Source of the DNA: Pseudomonas morbosilactucae
Lineage (GTDB): Bacteria; Pseudomonadota; Gammaproteobacteria; Pseudomonadales; Pseudomonadaceae
Direction: 5' to 3'
Length of the DNA: 64,000 nucleotides
NCBI RefSeq assembly: GCF_023241715.1
Contig: NZ_JALQCW010000058.1
Coordinates: forward strand, 1 to 64,000
Both the position numbers and the translations under genes were made by a program. Under the pieces are notes generated by a model, which saw only the letters and a list, made by a program, of their open reading frames with translations, was not told the DNA's origin and did not search any database. Numbering within the stretch: position 1 is the stretch's first letter; every line of letters begins with the position of its first letter. This document shows, in pieces, positions 44,787 through 57,900 of the stretch.

Positions 44787-45824
44787 TTACCCATGGCGAG
44801 CAATCACCGCCTCCACCTGATCGTCCAGCCCCTGCTGGGTCAGGCAGCGCCGTACTTCTTCGCACCACTGCGGTTCCGAATCCGTGCTGGCCCAGGCGTA
44901 AGTGGCGCTGCGGTACTCCGGGCGGTTGTCGAAGGCCTGGATCAGTACCCGGTTCAGGGTTTCGGTGCTGATGAGTTTGTTGCGCGGCACGGCGTCGCCA
45001 CGCTTGCTCAACGAATCCAGCACCCGTTGCTGGTGCTCGGGGCACGGGGTGACTTCTCGTAGCTGGGTGGCGCTGAGGACGATAAAGGCCGGGGGAATGT
45101 TCTCGGCAATCGCCGCTTGCAGGCGGTAATGACCATCGATGACCACGTAGGACGCCAGGCCGCCGACGTACCACAACAGGATCGGCGGCAGGCTGCCTTC
45201 CCGGGCTTTCTTGCGCCACCACTTCAGGCGTCCGGCCAGGGGGTCGACGGGGTGCAGGCCGACCAGCTTGCCGCCGCCGTGCCACCAGTCGATCCACTCC
45301 AGGGTCTGGGGTTGCAGGTTGTCGAGGAAGTCTTTGCCGTACAGGTACCAACGGGGCAACGGGCTCAGGGGGTCCACGACGGAGGTAAAGCGCCAGCCGT
45401 CCAGACTGAGAGGGGGGGCGCTCGCGTCCGGCAGCAAGCCCTGGGCCAACCAATGCCCGGGGGTAAGAAAGTGCGCGTTGCCTTCGCCGAGGCGAGCAAC
45501 GAAATAACGGCTCCAGGCCTTGATCCGCAACTCAGGTGCCAACTGCGCGTGCTGTTCGACAGTGGGTGAGTCGATGGGCGCGATCAATCGGCAATCAGGC
45601 GCATCCGGCGCCGGGTTGCGCACCAGCCAGACACCGCCGTGGTCGGTCGCCAGGGTGGCCCAGAACAGCGGGGTGTCGTCGTGCATCAGCTTGAAACGGG
45701 CATTGCTGCCGCTGCGCAGGTGCAACACCGGCCGGCCCGCCGGAGGGTGCTCGACCTCGACGCCCAGGCCGCTCCAGCGCCCCTGGGAATCTTCGATATC
45801 ACGCCAATACAGTTGTTCTGCCAT
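44787..45824 (-). CDS. ParB/sulfiredoxin-motif protein, paralogue 1
   Basis: A 345-residue protein, first of the three tandem paralogues, with WRDIEDSQGRWSGLGVEVE at the start and the core DPLAGRLKWWRKKAREGSLP followed by YVVIDGHYRLQAAIAENIPP near residue 210-245. The conserved ending AWASTDSEPQWCEEVRRCL is shared with paralogue 2. It begins 111 bp after the pvdL stop on the same strand, but an intrinsic terminator lies between, so read-through would have to be partial or a separate promoter used. Function unknown. Confidence 0.72.
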   Translation of the reverse strand: MAEQLYWRDIEDSQGRWSGLGVEVEHPPAGRPVLHLRSGSNARFKLMHDDTPLFWATLATDHGGVWLVRNPAPDAPDCRLIAPIDSPTVEQHAQLAPELRIKAWSRYFVARLGEGNAHFLTPGHWLAQGLLPDASAPPLSLDGWRFTSVVDPLSPLPRWYLYGKDFLDNLQPQTLEWIDWWHGGGKLVGLHPVDPLAGRLKWWRKKAREGSLPPILLWYVGGLASYVVIDGHYRLQAAIAENIPPAFIVLSATQLREVTPCPEHQQRVLDSLSKRGDAVPRNKLISTETLNRVLIQAFDNRPEYRSATYAWASTDSEPQWCEEVRRCLTQQGLDDQVEAVIARHG

Positions 45825-45843
45825 CGTCCCTGACCCTTGAATG

Positions 45844-45881
45844 AAAACGCCCGGCTCAGGTACTTGGACCTGGGCCGGGCG
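45844..45881 (-). terminator. intrinsic terminator after pvdL
   Basis: Read on the minus strand, a 14-bp stem (outer arms CGCCCGGC/GCCGGGCG, loop near 45862-45867, one G-T pair) is followed by TTTT. It lies between the pvdL stop and the start of paralogue 1. Confidence 0.75.
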
Positions 45882-45934
45882 CGATCATAGCAGAGGGTTT
45901 GGAGCCCTTAGCACCGGCAAGCCGACGCCGGCCG

Positions 45935-48900
45935 TTACAAGCCCTCCAACTCGGCCATCAGGTCGCTCAGGCGGTCGACCTTTTCCTCACTGATGGCATT
46001 GTCCCCCAGGCCCTCGATGTACTCGGCCAACTCCTGCACCGTGCTGCATTCGAACATGGCCCGCAGGGGCACGTTGCGTTGCAGGGTTTTCTGCACCCGC
46101 GAGGCGATCTGCGTGGCCAACAGCGAATGCCCGCCCAACTCGAAGAAGTTATCGTGCACCCCGACCCGCTCGACCTTGAGCACCTCGGCCCAGATGTCGG
46201 CCAGGGTCTGCTGCAGCTCGTTGCTCGGCGCCTGGTAGTCCTGGCTTTGCAACTGGCCGATCTCCAGGGCCGGCAGGGCCTTGCGGTCGAGCTTGCCGTT
46301 GGCGTTCAGGGGCAGCCGCTCCAGCCACAGCCAGTGCAGCGGCACCATGTATTCCGGCAGCTCGACGCGCAGGCGCTGCTTGATGCGCTCCAGTCGCTCG
46401 CTGGCACTCAGGCCCGATTCGCCGGCCCCTTGGCTCTCCACCAGGTACCCCACCAGGTGCTTGCCGTTGACCCCTTCCTGCACCGCCACCGCCGCGTCAC
46501 GGACTTCCGGTTGCTCGTGCAGGCGGGCTTCGATTTCACCCAGTTCGATGCGGTAGCCGCGAATTTTCACCTGATGGTCGATACGCCCGACGTACTCCAG
46601 CACACCGTCGCTGCGACGCCGTGCCAAGTCGCCGCTGCGGTACAGACGCTCGCCCGGCGCACCGAACGGGTTCGGCACAAAGGCCTGGGCGGTGCGCAAC
46701 GGGTCGCTGACATAACCGCGCCCGACCCCGGTGCCGGCCACGCAGAGTTCACCGACGGCGCCCAGGGGCACCAAGTCCAGGGCACCGTCCACCAGGTACA
46801 ACAGGTTGTTGTCGGTGGGAGTGCCAATCGGCAGGTAACTGCCACGGGTCGACGCCAGGTCCACACGGTAGAAGGCCACATCGTCCGAGCACTCCGCCGG
46901 GCCATAGGCGTTGACCAGGCCGATCTGTGGATAACGCAGCAGCCACTGATGGGCCAGTTCCGGTGGCATCGCCTCGCCGGTGGGCAACATCCAACGCAGG
47001 CCGTCGAGGGGAATCGACTCGTGTGCCAGCATGCCCTGGATCAGCGACGGCACGCTCTCCAGCACGCTGATGCCCTGGGCCTGCACATGCTCCAGCAAGC
47101 CCTGGGGATCGTGGGCAATGGTGTTCGGCACGATGTCCACCCGAGCGCCAAACAGCGGTGCGGCAAGGAACTGCCAGACCGAAATATCGAAGCTCTGGGA
47201 CGCGGTCTGGGCGATCACATCGGCCTCGCTCAGTTGCAGGTACGGCACCTTGCTCAATTGGTTATTGAGCATGCCGCGCTGCTCCACCATCACGCCCTTG
47301 GGCAGGCCGGTGGAACCGGAGGTGTAGATCACGTAGGCCAGGTTGTCCGGGGCGCTGTAGCGGCCAGGGTTGTCCTCGGCATAGTCGCCGTTCTGCACCT
47401 CATCCCAGACCAGCAAGCGTGGCCGGCCGGCACAGCCAAACTCGTCCAGCAGGGCCTGCGCCTGTTCACGGCAGGCTTCGGTGCACACCAGCATCGGTGT
47501 GTGGCTCAGCTCGATGATGCGCCCCAGGCGCTGGCTCGGCAGGCCCGGGTCCAGGGGCAGGTAACCAGCCCCGGCCTTGAAGCTGCCGATGATCATGCCC
47601 AGCAGGTCCAGGCCGCGCTCGGCCAGCAGGGCCACCGGCTGGTCGAAGCCCACGCCCTTGCTCAGCAAGGCATGGCCCAGGCGGTTGCTGCGCCGGTTCA
47701 ACTCGGCGTAGCTGTAGTGCTGATCCAGGCAACTGGCGGCGATGCGCTGTGGATAAGTCGCCACCTGGGCTTCGAACAGCTCCACGTAGCTGCGCTCCAA
47801 CGGGTATTCATGCGCGCTCTGATTGCAGCCGTGCAGCAGGAAGTCCTGCTCCTCGTCACCCAGCAGCGGCAAGTCGGCCATGTCGCCGTGGAAGCCCTGG
47901 ACCAGGGCCAGCAGCAGGCGCTTGAACTCGCCGAGCATGCGTTCCACGGTGGACTCGTCGAAATAACGCTGGTCGTAGGACAGGTGCAGGCCCAGGTCGT
48001 CCCCCGGGTAGCACACCGCGGTCAGCGGGAAGTTGGTGTGGGTACGACCGGAATCCGAGGTGGCATTCAAGCTTTGCGCACGGTCCAGCACCGAGACTTC
48101 AACCGGTGCGTTCTCGAACACGAACAGGCTGTCGAACAGCGGCTGGCCCTTGGGCAGTTCGCTGGTTTCCTGGATCGCCACCAACGGCAGGTATTCGTAC
48201 TCGCGCAGCTGCATGTTGCTGTCCAGCAAAGCGCTGAGCCATTGGCGCACGCTGCAACGCTGGCCGTCTTCCGGCAGTTGCACCCGCAGGGCGACGCTGT
48301 TGATAAACAGGCCCACAGTGCGCTGCATCTCGGGCATGTCCACCGGACGCCCGGCCACGGTGACGCCGAACAGCACGTCGCGATCACCGCTCAAGCGGCG
48401 CAATACCAGGGCCCAGGCCGCCTGGGCGAAGGTGTTGATGGTCAGTTGATGCTGCTGGGCCAGCTCGCGCAGTTGCGCGCCGTCCCGGGCATCCAGGCGG
48501 GTGTAGCGGTCGCCCACCACCATGCCGCCGCTGTCGCCGGCGTGTTCCCGCAGGAAAGGTCGGTCGCTCGGAATCGGCGTAGTACGCTCGAAGCCTTGCA
48601 GGTTGTCGCGCCACCACTGGCGCGCCTCGGCCAGGCTCTGGCGTTGCAGCCAGCCGATGTAGTCGCGGTAGCGCGGCGGCACGGCCAGTTGCGCTTCGCG
48701 GCCCTCGCCCAAAGCGGTGTACAGCTCGAAGAAGTCATTCATCAGCAACGAGCGGCACCAGGCATCGATGAGGATGTGGTGGTTGCTCATCATGAACCAG
48801 TACCGCGCCGCGCCGACCCGGATCAGCCGCAGGTGGAACGGGGCCTGGTTGAGCAAATCGAAACCGGCTTCGCGCTCGCTTTTGAGCAAGGCTTGCAGCT

Positions 48901-51900
48901 TGGGTTCCTGCTCGGCCTCGGCCACCGCCGTCCAGTCCAGGTACTCGATGGGCGTGCTGCCCGGCTTGTGGATAACCTGCAGCATGTCTTCGCCGACGTT
49001 CCAGCAGAACGATGCGCGCAGTGCTTCGTGACGGGCGATCACCGCTTGCCAGGCCTGGGCGAAACGCTCCGGGTCCAGCTCGCTGTTGATGCGGTAGCGG
49101 TCCTGCATGAAGTACAGGCCGGTGCCGGGTTCCAGCAAGGTGTGCAAGAGCATGCCTTCCTGCATCGGCGTCAACGGGTAAACGTCTTCGATCTGCGCCG
49201 CCGGCACCGGCAAGGCGTCCAACTGCGGCTGGGTCAGGCGCGCCAGGGGGAAGTCCGACGGCGTCAGGCCACCGGCCTCGTCTTTCAGGCAATGGCTGAT
49301 CAGGCTTTGCAGCTCGCCCAGGTAGGCCTGGGCCAGATCATCGATGGTCTGGATGTCGAAGCGCTCGGCACTGAAGGTCCAGCGCAACACCAACTCGCCG
49401 CCATACACCTGGCTGTCCACGCTGAGTTCGTTGGGCAACGGCGCGTCCGGCGAATGGGCCGCGCCCATCGGCTCATCCAGGGGCCGGAACAGCGCGTCCT
49501 GGCCGAAACTCTGGTCGAACTGGCCCAGGTAGTTGAAGGTCACCGGCGCAGCCGGCAGGCCCGCCAGGGTCTGGCGGCACAGGTCATCGGCCAGGTAGCG
49601 CAGCACGCCATAGCCCAGGCCCTTGTGCGGCACGCCGCGCAGTTGCTCCTTGATGGCCTTGATCGAGGCGCCCTGCCCGGCCGCTTCTTCGATCTGCAGT
49701 GGAGTCAAGCGCAGCGGATAGGCGCTGGTGAACCAACCGACGCTGCGGGTCAGGTCGATGTCATCGAACAGGGTTTCGCGGCCGTGGCCTTCAAGCTGGA
49801 TCAATGCCGATGCTTGCCCGGTCCAGCGGCACAGCACCCGGGCCAGGGCGGTCAGCAGCAGGTCATTGACCTGGGTGCGGTAAGCCGCCGGGGCCTGTTG
49901 CAGCAGTTGCCGGGTGTACTCGGCGTCCAGGGTCACGCTGAGGCTGTGGGCGTGTTTGTGCTGCCGGCCGCCTTGCGGACGCTCGCACGGCAGCGTCAGG
50001 CTCGGGCCCGCCAACTGCGCCTGCCAGACGCTCAGTTCCTCACGCAGCGACTCGCTGCCGGCATAGGCCTGCAAGCGCGCCGCCCAGTCCCGCAGGGCAC
50101 TGGTCTTGGCCGGCAGGCTCAACGGCTGCTGCGCCTGCAACTGGCGGTAAGCCGTTTGCAGGTCTTCCAGCAGCACCCGCCAGGACACGCCATCGACCAC
50201 CAGGTGGTGAATGGCAAGCAACAGGCGTTGCTCGCCTTCGGGCCCGTCTGCCAGCACGGCACGCACCAGCGGCCCGTGTTCCAGGTCGAGGCTGCGCTGG
50301 GCATCGGCGAACAGCTCGGTGCAGTGAGCCAGGCTCGGCACCCGCACTTGCCACAACAACGGTGCATCGCTCAGCGGCTGGTGCTCGGCCCGCCAGGCAC
50401 CCTGCTCTTCAGTGAAGCGCAGGCGCAGGGCGTCATGCTGTTCCAGCACCGCCAACAGTGCCTGTTCCAGGTGCTGGGCGTTCAGGGGTTGGGTCGGCTC
50501 CAGCAGCAACGCCTGGTTCCAGTGCTGGCGTTCGGGGATGGCACTGTCGAAGAACCAGTGCTGGATCGGTGTCAGGGCCGACTCGCCGCTGAGCAAGCCT
50601 TGCTCCGCGCTCACCTGCTGGCTGCGACTGGCCACAGCGGCCAGGGTTTGCACGGTCTGGTGCTGGAACAGGTCGCGCGGGCTGAAATGAATGCCCAACT
50701 GGCGTGCCCGGCTGACCACCTGGATCGACAGGATCGAGTCGCCGCCCAATTCAAAGAAGTTGTCATGCAGGCCGACCTGCTGCAGGTTCAACACCTCGCA
50801 CCAGACGCGCGCCAGGGTCTGCTCCAACTCGTTGCTCGGCGCCACATATTGCTGGCGATTGAGGCTTGGGTCCGGCATCGGCAAGGCCCGACGGTCCAGC
50901 TTGCCGTTGGCGGTCAGCGGCATGCTGGCCAACAGCAGCAGGTGCGTCGGCACCATGTAGTCCGGCAGTTGGGTCTTGAGCTGGGCCTTGAGTGCTTCAC
51001 GCAGGGCGGCCTGTTGTGCCTCGTCGGCCTCGGCCACGTCGCTGACCAGGTAGCCGGCCAGCTGTTTGCCCCCCGGCATGTCCAGGGCCAGCACCACCGC
51101 TTCACGCACCGCCTCATGCTCCAGCAGGCGGGTTTCGATTTCCCCCAGTTCGATGCGGAAGCCGCGGATTTTCACTTGGTGGTCGACCCGGCCGATGTAT
51201 TCCACTTGGCCGTCGGCGCATTGGCGCACCAGGTCGCCGGTACGGTACAGGCGACCGCCGTCGGCACTGAACGGGTCAGCGACAAAGCGCTCGGCACTCA
51301 TGCCCGGCCGCTGGTGGTAACCCTGGGCCAGGCCCGCTCCACCGACAAACAGCTCGCCGGTGGCACCCGGGGGAACCAGGGCCAGGTCGGCATCCAGGAT
51401 GTAGGCCACCCGGGCCCCCACCACGGTGCCGATGGGCACGCTGGCCACGCCGTCCGCCAACTGCTCGGGCGCCAGGCTGGCCAGGGGCATGACCACGGTT
51501 TCGGTCGGCCCGTAGGCATTGAAGAACAGGCTCGGCGTAAAGGCCGCGCGAATCCGCTGCAGGTGCTCGCCGGTCAGGGCCTCGCCGCCGGTGATGCACA
51601 TGCGCACCGGCAGGGTCTGGTTCTGGGTCGCCAGCCATTGGGCCAATTGGCTGCCGTAGCTGGGGGTAAAACCGAGGATGTTGATCCCATGCTGGCGGAT
51701 CAACTGGCAGATTTCCTCGGCGTCCCACTGCCCTTGAGCGCGCAGCACCACATGGGCGCCACTGAGCAGCGGCACCAGCAGGCGCTCGGTGGCGGCGTCG
51801 AAGTTGATGGAGTAGAAGTGCAGCTCACAGTCGTCCGGGCGCATGCCGAAGCGCTGGATCACCGCCTGGCAATGCATGGCGATTTCACCCTGGGACACCA

Positions 51901-54900
51901 CCACGCCCTTGGGCTTGCCCGTGGAACCCGAGGTGTAGATCAGGTACGCCTGGTGCTGGGGCAGACTGATGAATGACGGCTCGTCGCTCGGGTAGCCGGC
52001 CAGAAGCGCGCCATCCTCTTCCAGGCACCAGCGGCCGACACCGACCGGCAGGTCGCCCAGGGCGCTGAACATCGCCGCGTCGCTGAGCAGCAGGCCAACG
52101 CCGCTGTCTTCGATCATGTAGTGCAGGCGGTCCAGGGGGTATTCCGGGTCCAGGGGCACGTACGCGCCGCCGGCCTTAAGGATCGCCAGCAGGCCGATGA
52201 CCATTTCCAGGGAGCGTTCCAGGGCCAGGCCGACCCGCACTTGCGGGCCCACGCCGCGCTCACGGAGCATCCAGGCCAGGCGATTGGCCCGACGCTCGAG
52301 TTCGGCGTAGCTCAGGGTCTGCCCTGCAAAGGTCAGGGCCGGGGCGTCCTGGCGCACCCGGGCCTGCTCGCTGAACAAGCGCTGGATGCACTGGTCAAGG
52401 CGATGCTCGCCCGGCTCGCGGCCCAGGCTGTCGAGCAGGCCCTGGCGTTCGGCGTTGTCGAGCAATGGCAGTTCGCACAGGCGCTGCTGCGGATCGGCCA
52501 GCAAGGCCTCCAGCAGGTTGCGCCAATGGCCGGCCATGCGAGCAATGCGTGGCTCGTCGAACAGGTCGGTGCTGTAGGTCAGGCAGCAACCCAGACGATG
52601 ATCCAGGTCGGTGACTTCCAGGTTGAGGTCGAACTTGGTGGCCCGGGCGTCGTTGACCAGGTATTCCACTCGCATGCCCGCCAGTTGCCGGCTCTGTTGG
52701 AACTCCCAGCGCTGAACGTTGCACATCACCTGGAACAGCGGGTTGTACGCGGCGCTGCGCGGTGGCTGCAGGGCTTCTACCAGGTGGTCGAAGGGCAGGT
52801 CCTGGTGGGACTGGCCTTCGATCACGGTGTGGCGGACCTGGTCGAACAACTGGCCGACGCTCATCTGCCCGTCGAGCTGGCAACGCAGCACCTGGGTGTT
52901 GAGGAAGGCCCCGATCAGCCCTTCACTTTCCGGACGGATACGGTTGGCCACCGGCGCGCCGATGCGCAGGTCGGTCTGGCCGCTGTAGCGGTAGAGCAAG
53001 ACGGCCAGGGCCGCGGTCATGGTCATGAAAAGGGTCAGGCCATGCTGGGCGTTGAAGGCCCGCACCCGGGCCGCCAAATCGTCGCTCAGATCAAAGCGGT
53101 ACAGCTCGCCCTGGTGACTTTGCACCGGCGGCCGTGGGCGGTCGCTGGGCAATTCCAACAGTGGGTGTTCGCGGCCCAGTTGCCCGGTCCAGTAATCGAG
53201 CTGACGCTGACGCTCGCCGGATTCCAGCCACTCACGCTGCCACACGCTGTAATCCAGGTACTGCACCGGCAGCGGTGCCAGGGGCGACTCGCGCTCATCG
53301 ATAAAGGCTTCGTACAGGGCGCTGAGCTCCCGGGCGAAGATGTCCATGGCCCAACCTTCGGTGACGATGTGGTGCAAGGTCAGCACCAGGTAATGCTCTT
53401 GCTCACCAGCCTTGACCATGCAGGCGCGCAGCAGCGGCCCGGTTTCCAGGTCGAAGGGCTTGTGCGCTTCGCTGTCCGCCAACTGCTGCAGGCGTTGTTC
53501 ACGGGCCGCAACGTCCAGGGCGGAAAAATCCTTCCAGTCCATGCGCAGGCCGGTTTGCCCATGCACTTGCTGACGGGCCACGCCGTTGACGCTGGGGAAC
53601 GTGGTGCGCAGGGTTTCGTGACGCATGATCAGGGCTTGCAGGGCCGCTTCGAAGCGCGCGACATCCAGTGCCCCGGTAAAGCGCGCCATGCCGCCGACGT
53701 TATAGGCCGGGCTGTCGGGCTCCATCTGCCAGAGGAACCACATGCGCTGCTGGGAATAGGACAACGGCACTGGCTGGCTGCGATCCACCTGGGCGATCGG
53801 CAGTTGGCTGTTGCGCTGACCGGCAGCCTGGATCAGCCGCACCTGCTCGGCAAAGTCGCCCAGCTCGCTGGCCTCGAACAAGGCCCGCAGCGGCAGCTCC
53901 ACATCGCAAGCCTGGCGGGTGCGGGAAATAATCTGGGTGGCCAGCAAGGAGTGGCCGCCCAAGGCAAAAAAGTCGTCCCGCAGGCCGATGCGCTGCTGGC
54001 TCAGCACTTCACGCCAGATAGCCGCGATCTGCTGCTCCAGCGCGGTGACCGGCTCGACGTGCTCACGTACCTGCCATTGCGGCTCCGGCAGGGCCCGGCG
54101 ATCCAGCTTGCCGCTGGGGCTCAGGGGCATTGCGTCCAGACGCAGCAATTGCGCCGGCACCATGTACTCCGGCAGTTCGGCGGCCAGGGCGGTTTTCAGG
54201 CGGCTGTTTTGCGCCTCTTCACTTTCACTCGAGTCCTGGGCGGTGTAGTAGCCGATCAACTGTGGGCCGGCCGCGCTCTCGCGCACCAATACAGCCGCCT
54301 GGGCCACGCCGTCCTGGACCAGCAGGTGCGCCTCGATTTCCTGGGGCTCGACACGAAAGCCGCGCAGCTTGACCTGCTGGTCGAGGCGGCCCAGGTACTC
54401 CAGGGCGCCGTCAGCATTCCAACGCGCACGGTCACCGGTGCGGTACAGGCGCGCGCCCTCTTCACTCAAGGGGTCCACGACAAAACGTTCGGCGGTCAGC
54501 GCCGGACGGCCCAGGTAACCCCGGGCCAGGCCCAGGCCACTGATGCACAGCTCGCCGGGCACACCGGCCGGAACCGGGTTGAGCTCGGCGTCCAGCACGC
54601 GGCAGATCACGTTGGCCAGAGGCCGGCCGATGGGCGAACGCTCGCCGTCTTCTGGGCGGCAGTGCCAATGGGTGACGTTGATCGCGGTTTCCGTCGGGCC
54701 GTAGCGGTTGTGCAATTGCACCTGGGGCAAGTGCTCCAGCAGGCGGTTGCGCAATTGCGTGGGCAAGGCTTCGCCGCCGGAGAACACCCGACGCAGGCTG
54801 GCGCACTGGGCAGCCAGGGGCTCGTCGACAAACAGCTGCAACAGCGGCGGCACAAAGTGCAGGGTGGTCACGCCATAGGCTTGCACCAACTGGGCAATGC

Positions 54901-57900
54901 GATGGGGGTCGCGATGTTCTCCCGGCGCCGCCAGCAGCAGGCGGCAGCCGGTGATCAGCGGCCAGAAGCATTCCCACACCGACACGTCGAAGCTGATGGG
55001 CGCCTTCTGCATCAGCACATCGCTGTCATTGAGGGCGTAGCGGCTCTGCATCCATTGCAGCCGCTCACTCAAGGCGCTGTGGGTGTTGCCCACGCCCTTG
55101 GGCTGGCCGGTGGAACCGGAGGTGTAGATGACATACGCCAGGTTGTCCCCCTGCAGGTGCAGGCCCGGCGCGTGGCTCGGCCAGCTGTCGAGCTTGAGGC
55201 TGTCCATGGCGATGGCGCTTACACCTTCGGCCTGGGGCAGTTGGGGCAGCAAGTGGGTCTGGGTCAGAAGCAGTTCGACGCCGCTGTCATTGAGCATGTA
55301 AGCCAGGCGCTCGGCGGGGTAATCCGGGTCCAGGGGCACGTAAGCGCCGCCGGCCTTGATGATCGCCAGCAAGCCGATCAACAGTTGCGGCGAGCGCTCG
55401 GCGGCGATGGCCACGCACACATCAGGGCCGACGCCCTTGTCCCGCAGGTAATGGGCCAGGCGGTTAGCCTGGGCATGCAGTTCGGCAAAGCTCAGTTGCC
55501 CACCGTCCCAGACCAGCGCCGTGCGCTCCGGGGTCAGGCGCAGTTGCTCATTGAGCAACTCGGGCAGCCACTGGCTGGCAGGCGCTGCGGGTGCCACGCT
55601 CCAGTGCTGTTGCTGGGTGTGCTCGGCGGCGCTGAGCAAGGGCAGATCGCCCAGGGCCGTGTCCGGGCGTTCGCAGGCCTGTTGCAGCAGGCTGACAAAA
55701 TGCTCCGCCAGGCGTTCGATGGTGGCGGCCTCGAACAGCTCGTCGGCGTAGTCGAACGCCAGGCTCAGACGGCCGTTGCGGTCTTCATCGCTATGCAGTT
55801 GCAGATCGAACTTGGCTTCGCGGCTGTGCCACGGCAGCTCTTCGGCGAGCAGGCCCGGCAGGCGGCGCAAGGCGCTGAGGTCCCGTTGCTGGTGGTTGAA
55901 CATGACCTGGAACAGGCCCTGTTCACGGCCTTGGGGGAAGGCTTCCAGCAGTTGTTCGAAAGGCAGGTCCTGATGGGCCTGGGCACCCAGGGCCGCCTCA
56001 CGGGTACGGCCGAGCAACTCGGCAAACGGCAGGCGCCCGTCCAGCTCGGCGCGCAGCACCAGGGTGTTGATAAAGAAGCCGATCAGGCCTTGGGTTTCCA
56101 GGCGTGGGCGGTTGGCATTGGGCACGCCAATGCGGATATCGCCCTGGCCGGTGTAGCGATGCAGCAGGCTCTGGAACGCCGCCAGCAGCAGCATGAACGG
56201 CGTGGCGTCATGGGCCTGGGCGGTCTGGCGAACGGCCTGGCTCAGGCTCGCACTCAGGCGCAGGCTATGGCGGGCGGCGCTGCGTTGCACTTGGGCCGAA
56301 CGCGGGTGATCGGTGGCCAGGTCGAGCACAGGCAGCTCATCCCCCAGTTGCTGCTGCCAATAGGCCAGTTGCCGCTGGCCTTCGCCCTGGGCCAGCCATT
56401 GGCGCTGCCAACTGCCGTAATCGGCGTATTGCAGGGCCAGGGGCGCCAGTTCCAGGGACTGGCCCTGGGAGGCTGCGGCATAGCATCGCGAGAACTCGTC
56501 GATCAGGACATTCAGCGACCAGCCGTCGGCAATGATGTGGTGCAAGGTCACCAGCAACTGATGCTCGTCCTCGTCCAGGCGCACCAGGGTCACCCACAAC
56601 AGCGGGCCTTTTTCCAAGTCGAACTGGGTGCGGGCTTCCTGTTCGCGAATCTGCTGCGCCCGAGCCTCACGCTCGGCTGGCGGCAGGTCGCTGAGGTCGA
56701 TGACTTGCAGGTTGAATTCCGCCGCTGCATCCACTTGCTGCAAGGCGTGGCCGTCGCGTTCGAAGAAGCGCGTGCGCAGGGATTCGTGGCGTTCGATCAG
56801 TTGCTGGAAGCTGGCACGCAGGGCCTGTTCATCCAGCTCGCCACGCAGGCGCAGGCCGCCGGGAATGTTGTAGGCGTGGCTGTGCGGGTCCAGTTGCCAG
56901 GTGATCCACAGACGGTTCTGGGCCAGGGATTGGGGCAAGGGTTGCTGGCGCGCCAGGGCCTGGATATCGCCCTGGGCCTGGCCGCCATCCTGTTGCTGAC
57001 GTGCGATCTGTTCACTGAAGGCTTCAAGGGTCGGGGCCTCGAACAACAGGCGCAGGTTCAGCTCCAGGCCCAAGTCTTCACGCAGGCGCGCCAGGACCTG
57101 GGTCGCGGCAATGGAGTTGCCGCCCAGGAGGAAGAAGTGGTCGTCGGCCGCCACCTGCTCCACCTGCAATTGCTCGCACCAGATAGCCGCGATGCGCTCC
57201 TGCAAGGCCGAGCCCGAGGGCGCGGTGGCCGGCGCTGAAGAGGCCTGGCGATCGGGAAATACCGCGTAGCTGTCGAGACTGCCATCGGCCAGGCGGTTGC
57301 GGCAGGCGGAACGCTGCAACTTGCCGCTGGAGGTTTTCGGCAAAGCCCCCGGGTTAAGCAGGACCACCACACTCGGCGCTTCCTGGTAGGCCTCGGCCAC
57401 GGTCTGGCGCAGGGTCTTGATCAGCGCTTCGGGGGAGAGGATTTTCTGCACGCTGCGGCTGATTTCCGCGGCGATGCCGATGCCTTCATGGCCCTGCTCC
57501 TGCACGGCGAAGGCCGCGACCCGGCCCTTGCGCACCACTTCCACTTCGCGCTCGATGGTTTGCTCGATGTCCTGGGGATACAGGTTGTGGCCGCGAACGA
57601 TCAGCATGTCCTTGAGGCGCCCGGTGATAAACACCTCGCCCTGGTGGATAAAGCCCAGGTCGCCGGTGCGCAACCAGGTGCGCCCGGCATACTGGACAAA
57701 GGTCTTGGCGGTGGCTTCAGGGTTGCGCCAGTAGCCCAGGGCGATGCTCGGGCCGGCGGCCCAGACTTCACCGACCTGGCCGTCCGCCCGTTCCGTGAGG
57801 CTGGCCGGGTCCATCAACAACACCGCGTGTTCCGGCTGGCTGGTGCCGCAGCTCATCATCACCGTGCCGCTTCCCGGCTCGGCGCGGTTCTGCGCCAGGG

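Noticed and set aside
42573-45824. The three paralogues as chromosome-partition ParB proteins
   Set aside because: Only the short DGHYRLQAA motif is shared; there is no ParB helix-turn-helix, no ParA neighbour and no parS-like site.
45899-45934. REP-like fragment near the pvdL stop (AGCACCGGCAAGCCGACGCC)
   Set aside because: The arms do not pair well and it partly precedes the clear intrinsic terminator; at most a decayed element.
45899-57238. Very long open frames (2025 and 1705 codons) on the strand opposite pvdL
   Set aside because: They are antisense shadows of the repetitive NRPS domains; repeated similar stretches simply mirror the repeated C-A-T modules.
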